Origin: Fagopyrum homotropicum
Taxonomy: Eukaryota; Streptophyta; Magnoliopsida; Caryophyllales; Polygonaceae
Assembly: GCA_033239125.1 (NCBI GenBank)
Contig: BSWB01000003.1
Location: forward strand, 132,050,320 to 132,114,319
DNA length: 64,000 nt
Direction: 5' to 3'
A program made the position numbers and the translations under genes. How positions within the stretch are numbered: position 1 is the stretch's first letter; each line of letters opens with the position of its first letter. This document shows positions 1 to 9,387 of the stretch, in pieces. The notes beneath the pieces were generated by a model that saw only the letters and a list, made by a program, of their open reading frames with translations, had not been told where the DNA came from and searched no databases.

Positions 1-25
1 AGTTTTTGAGTTTTCAGAATCACCA

Positions 26-1084
26 ATGGCTGCATGTAGCTATAAACCTGCATTTGATCCAGCATGGTTTGCATGGCAAGGTGCTAGGGCGGACCATTAT
101 GAATACTTGGAAGAGAAATACGCCTTTCATTGGTTCGACAATGAAAGAGAAAGAGATGAAGTTATTGAGGATGAGCTTGCCTATTGGGATGAGCTCAATC
201 CCCCTCATAACTTTTATGAGCAACCTCCTCAAGTGCAACCTCCACAACAACCATCCAAGGATGGGACATAGACGATGCTGGAAAAGATGTTAAAAGTGTT
301 GGACAAGATGAAAGACAAAATGAAGGCTATTTCTGAAGCTCAAAAATCTTTGGAAAATCATTTATCCTGCGAGGAAGAATTCCAAGTCTTAAACCTTCCT
401 CCTATTGAGCTTGAAACCCCTCTTGAAGTCGTCATTGAAGAAGAGGAAGAAGTGGAGAACCTTAGCCAAATTACTGAAATTGTGTCCAAGGTTGAAGAGG
501 ATCCAGCTAAGTTGGGACATATTTCATGTGTGGATCATCATCCCAACATGAAACTTGTCACAAGCCTTGAAGAACTTTACAAGGTACATTCTCTTACTTC
601 ATTTGGAAGTCCTATTAAAATTTTTGATTTTTTCAGGAATGCACCGGAGAGTTGGAGGTCTCTTCCAAAAGAACCTCCTAAGGTGAAGATGAAGCCTCCA
701 TTGAAATTGCTGGAAGAAGATGCTCCTTGGACTACAAGGAGTAAATTTGGCAAGCACTTCAACGCTAATGCCAATAAGTATTTGTTATTCAAGTATGGGG
801 TCATTGACATGACGAAGACCATACATCATCCCCAAGCTGGAGATGGGGAAGTTAGGAGGATTGTCGAGAAACTGATTTCTCGATCTAGGAAAGGATGGGA
901 CACAAGGCTGAATTATGTCCCATTAAAGCATAGGAAAGCTAGAAGGATTCCGGTGGGAATCAAACCGTACAAGCTTGTACGTGGGAGATATTACCACTTA
1001 CCGGTGAAATTAGGAACCGGAACCTTTTTTGTGGAATTATATGATGAGTTTGATGAGAAATCCAAGATGTTCAAGGTACATTGA
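26..1084 (+). pseudogene. Athila-type element ORF, copy 1, broken by one in-frame stop
   Basis: This is the counterpart of the intact 352-codon ORF at 14939-15997. The reading frame is kept from 26 to 1084, but codon 82 is TAG (269-271) where copy 2 has CAG, so a single C-to-T change truncates the product to 81 residues. The rest of the frame (275-1084, 269 codons) stays open, with only a few substitutions against copy 2. The protein has no domain I recognise. It shows aromatic/acidic residues at the N-terminus, a Pro/Gln-rich patch, a helical heptad-like segment, a glutamate run and a basic C-terminal half. The lack of further decay suggests the stop is recent, or that copy 1 was copied with help from another element. 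Confidence 0.8.
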
Positions 1085-1131
1085 GTCATCTATGGAGATA
1101 GGTCCAGCTAGCGACGTTAAACCAAGCGCTT

Positions 1132-1149
1132 CTTGGGAGGCAACCCAAG
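1132..1149 (+). other. Conserved hairpin after the ORF, copy 1
   Basis: A 6-bp stem CTTGGG/CCCAAG with loop AGGCAA, 48 bp after the ORF stop, repeated identically at 16045-16062. I recall a similar GCGCTTCTTGGGAGGCAACC-type motif downstream of pol in Athila-group elements. Its role is not known to me. It is followed at once by AAG|GTAATG, which could act as a splice donor, and a T-rich tract. Confidence 0.6.
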
Positions 1150-2142
1150 GTAATGCATTTTTTCCCTTTTCTTTTTCTTAGGATAGTTAGCTTGTTTGTT
1201 TTGTTTTTGCTTTGTTTTTTGTTTTTCTCGATGCGCTCTCGGTTTGTTTGTGTCATGGATCGCAGGAACTAGGTATAATCTTGAGGAATTGATGGAAAAA
1301 GGCAATACAAATGTGCCTAAGGACGTTTTCAAGGAACAAAAGGCAAGAAATCGACTTACCAAAAGAAGATCGGTCGATTTAGGCTTCAAAACAAGTCGAT
1401 TTTTGACATCAGAAACAAAAATCGACCCAGAGATCGACCCCCTCAGGAAAAATCGGGCCGACGAAAAAATCGGGCAGAAAACTCGGCCAATTTTTTGAAA
1501 AATCGGTCGATTTTTTCAAAAAAAAAAAAAAAAAAAAAATTTTCCGGAAAATTTTTGTTCGGCCAAAAGACGTTCCCCTTCTTCATTCTTTGACACCGAT
1601 TGGAATATCCGGAGTTCCCTATTGAGCTTATATAGACTCCCACCATCACCACTCAATGAATGATTCGCCATGCGTGATTCGACATCTTACATTGTGAGTA
1701 TCCTTTTCTTCCTTTTCTTTTCTTCACATTGGGGACAATGTGAGTTTTAAGTATGGGGTGGAGGTATTTGCAATACCATTTGCATGTTTTATGTCTTGCA
1801 TCATATGATTTGAAAATTTTTTTAAAAAAATTTAAAATTTGTGTGCTTCTAGGATGGATATGATCTTTATGATGAACATTGTTTTGTGGAATAGCTATGA
1901 TGATTTTGATATGCTTGAATTGATTTATGACATATGTGGGATTTGAATACTTTGTTAGAATTTGATGCATGTTCTATAATTTGCTTTCATTCTAAATCAT
2001 GTTGAGTATTGAAGGTAGAAACCGCATGATAAGTTCTTACACTTCTTATTGATATGATTAAGGCACCTCGATTTTTTCTTGCTTCTTTCCTTATTCATTT
2101 AGCCCCTCAATAAAATAATTGCCTTCCTTACCTATCCGGGAA
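1150..2142 (+). other. Noncoding 3' part of Athila-type copy 1 before the insertion
   Basis: No credible gene. It begins with a T-rich tract that could be an intron (possible acceptor GGATCGCAG near 1264). A stretch at about 1350-1515 repeats ATCGAC/GTCGAT/AAAATCGG motifs, followed by a homopolymer A run near 1520-1539. A hairpin lies at 1725-1742, with a purine-rich AAGTATGGGGTGGAGG tract just after it. A short open frame at 1196-1498 follows the position expected for a degenerate env-like ORF, but nothing in it is recognisable. Confidence 0.6.
1725..1742 (+). other. 7-bp hairpin with GGGA loop, copy 1
   Basis: CACATTG-GGGA-CAATGTG is a perfect 7-bp stem closing a GNRA-type tetraloop. It is followed by a purine-rich tract AAGTATGGGGTGG. 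The same structure is at 16643-16660. It resembles the central purine-tract motif of Athila-group elements as I recall it; function inferred only. Confidence 0.6.
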
Positions 2143-2147
2143 CTAGG
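2143..2147. repeat. Target site duplication CTAGG (left) of F1-A
   Basis: CTAGG at 2143-2147 and 12350-12354 flank element F1-A. The uninterrupted site is preserved in copy 2 near 17061-17070 (GAACTAGGAAGAG), which proves the insertion and its boundaries. Confidence 0.95.
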
Positions 2148-2476
2148 TGTAACACACCGAATCCGCGGGACTCGAGGCGCTACGGGTTGAGACCTCACAA
2201 TGGGTCCCGACCCTTAGCCTGACAACAATTTCACCGGATCTTTCAACAAGACACAAATAAAGGCCAAAATGAAATACATTTTTATGCAATGTAGTGAAAC
2301 CCGAAACCATACAAACAAAGACTTCAGCCGATATTTGATACCAAAGCCCATACACGCGGCATACAAACACAATAAACGAAGAATGAAACACAACCCGACT
2401 CCAATCAAAATCCACTCCTAAAATGTACGGAACTCCGGTTGTCCACTCTTCCGGATCTCTCGGCCGCATTCCTAAC

Positions 2477-2947
2477 CTACAAGGAAATCTACAACAATCG
2501 GTATAAAACCGTTAGCTAATATTCGCAACATTAGAAGCAAGGGGAAGGCACATATACACATACATCATCATAACACATAACATGCTCAAAACACACAAGT
2601 CCGGTTATTATCTTTTTATTATTAGGTCATATCCCGTTCTAATTCAACTTCTTTTGTGACACGAGAATCTCCCGAAACTCGCCTCGGTCCCCACTTACCG
2701 TATGGAACGGTACGGATGCATCCGACCGTCTAACCACACGGGCTAGTCGCCAAGAACCTCCTAACTCTACGCAAGAGCTAGACAAGTTGTCACCGCCCGT
2801 TATCATACACTTGGGCCAAATAATATATAAAGGTCGGTAATCCTATTCCGGTTTTATAAGTTATAATGAAAGCCACAAAACACACACCACCAAACACACA
2901 TCGAATCTAATACATAGAATACGAGCTAAGTAAGTCCGGAGACTTAC
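2477..2947 (-). promoter_or_regulatory. Putative LTR leader intron in F1-A left LTR (right-LTR copy at 9717-10187)
   Basis: On the minus strand, GAG|GTAAGTC at 2947 is a full 5' splice consensus lying in the palindrome GTAAGTCTCCGGACTTAC (2947-2930). The acceptor CCTTGTAG|GTTAGG ends at 2477, preceded by a pyrimidine-rich stretch and a CTAAC branch-like motif (AGCTAACGG) about 40 nt upstream. Length 471 nt. The same pair recurs in other LTRs: 9717-10187, 22507-22981, 39474-39968, 30925-31384 (all minus), 43848-44307 and 56707-57182 (plus). Splicing is inferred, not shown. Confidence 0.4.
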
Positions 2948-3721
2948 CTCGTCCCAAAGATAATCCCGATATATCCCGCTCTCAGCTTCCCGCAGGAAGA
3001 CACTCAACGCTTGTCAAAAGACACACGATCAACATCTCTCTCTCATACTAGAAGTCCTTAGACTTCTAGTCCAAATGATCTCGCAAGATCATAAACCCTA
3101 ACCATGCTAGGATAACAAATTCCTAGTCCTCACGATCTCACAAGGTCAACATACAACTTAAATCCATTAACAACCTCACAAGACCGCAATACCACCTCAA
3201 GCTAAGAATCAACATCAATCCATCAAACAATATCAAATCCTCAAAACTCACCTAAGGTTCAAAGCCACTACTTGGCATTCACTCGAAGTTATGCTAGATT
3301 ATCCTACTTAACATGATACTAATACTAAACATAACTAAAACGAGGAAGAGGTACTCACACAAGGTCGATGGTGGAGGACGGTCTACGGAGGTGGAGAAAG
3401 AACTCGTTGGTCTATACCGGCGCTTACGGACCTAAAACCAAAGCTAAGGAAATTTAGCTTATATGCTAAATTTGATTTTAAATAAATAATATATAATCCA
3501 AAGGTAAAAATTGTTTTTCAAACGTCAACTTTAAAATCTCGTAATTCCCTACCGGGGTAAAAGTACAATACAAGAAACTTGGTCATAAAAACCTTGATTA
3601 AAACCTTGGCCCGTAAACCGAAATTAATCCTACAAGTTCACAATATGTAGTATATACAAATATAAGAATATCCCCCTAATTGAATCCCGAGTTAAAAAAA
3701 AAAATCGACAATTACATTTTA

Positions 3722-3890
3722 GGGACAAGGATGAACAATTTCATAAACTTGGGTCATATTTTGAAAATGTAAATAAGGGCCATAATCTGTAATTTTCCAA
3801 CAAAGGGTATAATTGCAAGATTCTAAAAATGTGGGTAAAATATGTAAATATATAAAGTTGGGTACATTCTGTAATTATACCAAATAAGGG
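3722..3890 (-). repeat. Phased 26-29-nt GGG ladder in F1-A left LTR
   Basis: GGG triplets begin at 3722, 3751, 3777, 3805, 3833, 3860 and 3888, each followed by AT-rich sequence often containing TGTAATT. Spacings are 29, 26, 28, 28, 27 and 28. The right LTR carries the same ladder 7,240 bp further on. On the transcript strand these are CCC triplets. Confidence 0.7.
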
Positions 3891-4992
3891 GGCCCGATTC
3901 AAATTACCCTAAAAGGGTTTTCGTTTCTTCAATTGCCACAAACGCAGGGCATGGAGGAAGAAGGGTGCAAGGCGGCGCTGAGTTCGTCCATCGGGATCCC
4001 GGCTTCTTCAGGGCGTGGGCGCTGGTGGTGAGGCTCGTCCCGACCTCCGGCGACGAAGGGTAGCGGGAATCGACAACTCTCTCCGCTCGGCGGAGCTCAC
4101 TAGAGAAGAGGTGCTGCACAGGTAAGCAGAGAAGGGAAGGGGGAAAGGAGACGGCGGCGGGTTCTTTGCTTGCTGGCGGCTCCGGTTGCTCAGCAACTAG
4201 TGGCGAGATCTAGGTCCGACGGTGCAGCAAGGAAGGGATCTTGGTGGATCCGGGTTTGGTCGATCCCGCTCAATCGAGAAAAGCATCTGGCTTGCAGTCT
4301 TGTTCGAACAGGGAGAATCAGGAAGAGACGACTTGGCGGAGGAGGCGAAGGCGGTGGTGAAAGTGGGGCCTCAGAGGCTTCCCGGTGTCGTCCCTGGCGT
4401 GGCCGTTGAAGGCGTCGGTGAGGCAAGGCTGGCATCTCTCCGGCGAGGCGCTGCGGCTTCCGGCGTGGCAGGAGGAAGGTAAGATGTGTGAGAGGGAGGG
4501 AGTTTGTTGTGCTGAGTGAGAACAGATGAAGGGAGAGAAGTGAGTTTTTGAGAAGTTGAGTTGGGCGAGTCATTAGATAGCCAGGAGGAGGAGTTGTTTT
4601 GCTCAACTCTGGAGGAAGAAAGAAGCACCACAAGGCTGTTGCTTGGCCTGCAATTTGATACAGAGGAGGCTTGCTTGTGCAGACTGCCAAAATCAGAACA
4701 AGGTAGCAGGCCAGGAAGGTAGAACGAGGGGTCGGGGAAGAGAGAAAAAGGAAAGGAGAAAAACAAATTAATAAAAGACTAGGCTTGTCTTCAACACTCG
4801 GGACGGGATTTTCGGATCGAAAATTCTTTTCCGAATAAAGATACGGAAATATGCGTGGATCGGATTTATAAATAAATAAAATCGCAAAAAAAAAAAAAAT
4901 ACTTTGCGATATAAAAACCATTCTTGTAAATAATATTGCGAGATTCCAATAATAATTAAAATACCGTTAAAATATTAATATAAAAGGATACT

Positions 4993-5011
4993 CGTAAAAT
5001 CAAATTTTACG
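4993..5011. other. U3 palindrome of F1-A left LTR
   Basis: CGTAAAAT-CAA-ATTTTACG. The right-LTR counterpart (12233-12251) has loop TTG, the reverse complement of CAA, while both arms are unchanged. Confidence 0.75.
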
Positions 5012-5109
5012 ACGTAACATACTCATAAAACATACTTATGATGTTAAAATATCGATAACCGCCGAAAAATAAATATTGAAAACGTGTCAAAAATTTTTGA
5101 GGCGTTACA

Positions 5110-5147
5110 TTAGATCCCCCTATAAACAAGTTTCGTCCCGAAACTTG
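5110..5147 (-). promoter_or_regulatory. Polypurine tract and adjoining hairpin of F1-A
   Basis: On the minus strand TATAGGGGGATCTAA directly precedes the LTR start at 5109. Just upstream lies CAAGTTTCG-GGA-CGAAACTTG (5147-5127), a 9-bp perfect stem with a 3-nt loop. The tract primes plus-strand DNA synthesis in LTR elements; the hairpin role is unknown, but it recurs in every element of the window that retains this region. Confidence 0.8.
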
Positions 5148-5394
5148 CTATGCGTCGAACTTCTCGGTCTCTAAGGCCGAGGTATGAACTCTCAACTAAA
5201 AAGGTTTGAACCTTCAAATCTATACACAGAAAACCTACTCAATTACCGCCGCAATAAATATCAGGTTATATAGCACAATCTCACCCAAGACACAAACTAC
5301 ACATAACATAACACATGCACATAGCTCAACCAAGGAAGAACTAGGTCTAACTCGTCGATTCTATTGATGCTACTAGATCCGCGTAGAACTCAAC

Positions 5395-5445
5395 TAAAGA
5401 TACTATACTTTGTCTTCCTATTAGCCTCGTTGGTTCCTCGTCTGC
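5395..5445 (-). pseudogene. Chromodomain relic of F1-A
   Basis: The minus-strand frame here reads RRGTNEANRKT, matching RRGADEATWET in the better preserved F2-B chromodomain (21771-22034). Upstream the frame breaks. It is the C-terminal end of the pol polyprotein, where chromoviruses carry an integrase-fused chromodomain thought to guide insertion into heterochromatin. Non-functional here. Confidence 0.55.
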
Positions 5446-5834
5446 CACTAGATCATCATGACTGACAACATGTCTCGAGTCATGTATGTACTCTCTTGAT
5501 TGATACGCATGAAACACCGGGTGAAGACCCTCTAATCTCGGCAGTCACGCCAACCGGTAAATCACTTTTCCCAACTGGCGCTAAGATCTCAAAAATGTCC
5601 GATATATCAACAACTCAAATTACTTCTCGGGTCTTTCTCAATGCAATATTTGCTTTATGTTTCTCTTTTATTGTCTCAAAAAGAAGAAGATCGAACTTCC
5701 AATTTACACCGTTTGCTTTGGTTCTTATCAAACCAAACTTTGATGTTACGTTTCCTCAATCCTTGTGGCAGTTCCAAGTAACGAAGGCAGTACCTTACTT
5801 CGCACCGCTTCTACTAACGATACTAGTATGCTAT

Positions 5835-5910
5835 TTCTTTTACATCGCTCCTTAATACCCAATCAAGACCTTGTTTGGGAGAATCAATTGTCCACTTCAA
5901 ACCCATAATA
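5835..5910 (-). pseudogene. RNase H relic of F1-A
   Basis: The minus-strand frame gives DSPKQGLDWVLRSDVKEIAY, recognisable as the Ty3/gypsy RNase H segment whose usual form is close to DASxxGLGxVLxQxGxVIAY. The same segment occurs in F1-C near 60749-60815. Stops and shifts on either side make it a pseudogene. RNase H normally removes the RNA template during reverse transcription. Confidence 0.6.
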
Positions 5911-5994
5911 CCTCAAGGTAAATCGAAACAGTTGCACCAATAAATCCCCCCTTGACTCTAAGCAACTTTATTGTCAATTTTCGTCCCATTCAAT

Positions 5995-6180
5995 ACTTCA
6001 TTTTCATCCGTAGTGGGTTACCATAAAAGGTGTTACACAACTTCTCCCTTCACATATCTGGTAAAGCTCAGCACTTCTAAGATAACTTTCAACTTCTTTC
6101 ACATCCTTCGGGGTTGTCATCCCGAGACAACTAACCATGCAAATTCTCTCTTCTCGAGAGTAGACCAAAATATCTTATTC
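5995..6180 (-). pseudogene. Reverse transcriptase relic of F1-A, with internal deletion
   Basis: On the minus strand DILVYSREER (just after where the catalytic Asp-Asp motif should be) is followed after about nine codons by KDVKEVESYLRSAELYQICE, which corresponds to the thumb-proximal KEVESFLGLAGYYRRF region of gypsy RTs. Roughly 40-50 residues normally separate these, so the middle is deleted. F1-C shows the same join (60455-60646). The surrounding sequence is full of stops. Confidence 0.6.
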
Positions 6181-9100
6181 GGGCATTAGTAAGCTCATAT
6201 GGAATAACTACAACTCAGTTGACCCTGGTATGTCCGGAATGCCGTAATTGCAATATCTCAGTCTCGAATTCTCAACGGTTGACGATCAAATCTTAACGCA
6301 ATCTTAGAAGAGACTACCAACCCTTGCAACTGATCGAGTAGATCTCCCATTCGTTGTAAGGGATACTTCTCCTTCATTGTCATCTTCCTCAACTTATAGT
6401 AAACGATGTACAAACGGAGATAACCGTCTCTCTCCTTGCAAACTAGTGTCCTCTATAATAACTTCAATCAAGAGTTCAAGATAACGCATGGTGTTCTCTA
6501 TGCATTTCGCTAATTCTAATGAAATCTTATCACTAAGTTCTTGCAATTCCTCCTTCGCTTGCTTCCACAACTCATGTCTCTTCACAAGCGTCATTCCCTA
6601 CGGCGCCTTAGATATCGGAATTGATTCAAGCTTGACCTTAGTGGAAAAATGCACATTTTGACGTATTGGAATCCGTGATATCTCAGGTTTCATCTTTTAT
6701 CTTCCTGTCACATATCGTAATAACCGACACAATCTTCTCTTATCACTTTACAAGTGGTCATAACACAATTGATCTACCTCGATCTATTGAGGTGACGTAT
6801 TTAAGACTCGTGTATTGTTCCATCTTCAGCTATGACCGTGTATGTTCTCTATCAAGGGTCTTTCTTCTCTCGAATCCGTATTGTTCCAGCTTTTCCACCT
6901 AGGAGGCATGGTCGTAATATCCTTTTAAGAACTCATAGTTATGTTTTGCTATAAGCGTCCCAACTGTAGGGCGTAATCACATCTTATAACAAATCGATCT
7001 TATCTTCTTCGCTCTCCCGGACATCCCAACATATTTTCTTACACCCTTCTTCAAGTAGGCGTAGAAATTTATACTTTATTTTCTTATGCACTTGTCCACC
7101 CGACAACCGGATGTTCAAATTCTAAAGCTTTCCTATTCCTCTCGTATGGCTTGTGTAGACTTTATAGCTTCCAAGCTTCAGTCTTCTCTCACTTTTGTTG
7201 GTCGCCTTATGCATTTCTTGATAATTTCATGAACAACTTCATAACCGTACCAATATGCCTTTTGGTAAAATTCCCAAACTACAATCACTGAAAGACCTAC
7301 TCGTAACTCCACCAAGCACTATCATCATAACCCTAAGCTTGTAGCATTGCCCCAATCCGGATTCCTCATTTCACGTCATAGCCACTATGACTTTGCCACA
7401 CGAGTCACAAAAACCTTGACTTAGCTTGGCTCGTGAAAACATGACATCCATAACCTTAGAACAAATGTATCATACCTCCCTTTATATATACCCCATTTCC
7501 GCACAACAACTATAGAAGACTCACCTTCCTCTTCGTCCTTCCAATTTGCTTTACCTTGATCCGTGTCGTTTCTCCATATAACAACCCCCATGACCTAAGA
7601 AGGTCGTACCAGATCGTTACAATTCCTCCACAAGATATGTTACCATGACTTGTCAGAGTCGATAAGATGTTACTTGATTAAAACGTTATTGCTTCCGTTA
7701 ATACACCTCCTATTACTAACATTCAACCACCACGAATGTCACAGCTCTTGTTCCCCTCTTCATGATCTCACATCCTGGATTACTCTTCCCTCCTACAGTC
7801 ACCAATATACAACCCGCACAGGTGCGTTCTTGGTTGTCACCGAGTAGCTTATAGCTGACCTTCTCCAACTTCAACAGCTCACCATTCTTCCTACCCTCCA
7901 TGTTACCATACACTTAAAGGCTACCCTCTCGGGGCACTCTACCTTAAACTTCACTTGCTCCTTTCACTCTTCACGCCCTTCTTTAATTCTTTCTACGTTC
8001 CACGTTTCCTTCCGCTTCTCTATGATAACTATATCTTCTTTGCCTTGTTGTTTCATATAACTCCCTTTCATAGACTTAACCCGTCTTCGAAATGTTTTGC
8101 AAAAGCACTTCTTAAATATTCTGACAATAACTAGCCTCTACTTGCATTCCTCTCGTTGGTATCTTAAGTCTTTCAATCCAAGCTCCTTGTTTCCTCTTTA
8201 ATCTTCTGAAGATCATCATCCTCACACACTTCCTCCTCCTTAGCGTTGCTCAATCTCAACACAACGGCGAAAGTGATAGACTTCACCAGGTAATTCTACC
8301 ATATGAAGTTTCACCATGTAGTCCTCCTCGTAACTCTCGTACTTCCGAAGACGTCTCCAGCTTAAGCTCTCGCAAAACTATCACTTCACTCTCTAGTTCT
8401 TCTGCACGCTCAACTTACGATTCTCGTCAATCATTCACAATTGTTTGACCACTCTTTTCATATTGATTCCCATACTTAGGAGCGCATATTGGAAACTCGT
8501 CTTACTTAGAACGCCACTTTTATTCTCGAGCGAGAATGTAGTTCTCTTTTACTTGATTCGCGTCTTTAGTTCATTGACACCGCACTTGGAAAAATCTTAC
8601 GTTCGTTGTCTCTAGTTGCTTCATTCTTTCATGCTCCACCATTGCTTCCTCATAACCGCTCTCATGTCTTCATGTCGCTTCTCTATTTGTTTAGCTTCCA
8701 TCTTGATTTCTCTTATGTTGTCTCGAGTTTTCCTTCCAATTGATCGTCCTTCGTTTACCTTCTCACTAATCCTCCTCTTCGACATCTTCTTAAAGGAGTA
8801 TGAGACTCCAAGGTATTCATCCAAACGTAGCGCTTAGTTTGATACTTGAGCATATTCATCCTCGTATGTACACTATCCTATGTCAAACGACGTCGTCCAA
8901 GGGTGATGATCTCATACAATTATCTTTCCTATTAGGTCCCATAAGACCATATGCTACTACTATATATAATAAGAATACTTATACATAACTATATAAGTCC
9001 TAAGTCCATATCACTACCAATATAACACATCCAACATTTCATCCACAATATAAGGTCCCAAAACATATAACCGTCCACATATATAACTATACACATAATC

Positions 9101-9370
9101 CAGTTCATCATGCAACATACAATCATAAAGATACACATCATTCTACCATGCATAACTACAAACCTCATATCCATATCTATATATACATATATATATACAT
9201 ATTAAAATCTAATAAACTAAGCTGCCGAGATCCGCGGAAGGAGTGGTGGTCCGTACATTCTACCCCGACTCATGCATGCAATTTTGAAAACGAAAAGTCA
9301 GAACCCGTGGGGTTCTATTTATTCCTTATTCGGCCTTAGAAGATTGCGAGTGCCATTGTTGTCAACCTAG
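6181..9370 (-). pseudogene. Degenerate gag-pol region of F1-A
   Basis: About 3.2 kb between RT relic and primer-binding site. Colinear patches resemble the F1-B internal region (for example 6530-6660 here and 36240-36360 there), confirming common descent, but no frame longer than about 75 codons survives and I cannot identify gag, zinc knuckle or protease motifs. Short frames on either strand here are not annotated as genes. Confidence 0.55.
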
Positions 9371-9383
9371 GGCTCTGATACCA
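9371..9383 (-). promoter_or_regulatory. Primer-binding site of F1-A (initiator tRNA-Met)
   Basis: GGCTCTGATACCA on the + strand equals TGGTATCAGAGCC on the coding strand, a 13-nt match to the 3' end of plant initiator tRNA-Met. It lies 4 bp inside the LTR edge at 9388. Confidence 0.93.
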
Positions 9384-9387
9384 CTTT

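Larger units (their letters stand above)
2148..5109 (-). repeat. 3' LTR of F1-A (2,962 bp)
   Basis: Nearly identical to 9388-12349. Read on the minus strand, it runs from TGTAACGCC at 5109 to GGTGTGTTACA at 2148. In that order it holds an AT-rich U3 with a palindrome at 4993-5011, a GC-rich block (about 4480-3950), a phased GGG ladder (3890-3722), the hairpin/splice-donor motif (2947-2930) and the conserved terminal part. Open frames in the GC-rich block (for example 4190-4921) are not supported as genes. Confidence 0.93.

Noticed and set aside
6..293. 95-codon frame overlapping the Athila-type ORF (also 14919-15206)
   Set aside because: Out-of-frame shadow of the longer ORF; no independent support.
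1196..1498. Possible env-like ORF after a T-rich intron in the Athila-type copies (also 16113-16415)
   Set aside because: No signal peptide, transmembrane segment or similarity. The frame begins within the T-rich tract and ends in ATCGAC-type repeats.
4190..4921. 243-codon minus-strand open frame in the F1-A LTR (and similar frames at 11430-11930 and 11611-12189)
   Set aside because: It lies within a GC-rich LTR block, is low-complexity Ser/Pro/Leu/Arg, overlaps frames open on the other strand, and changes length between the two LTRs of the same element through small indels.
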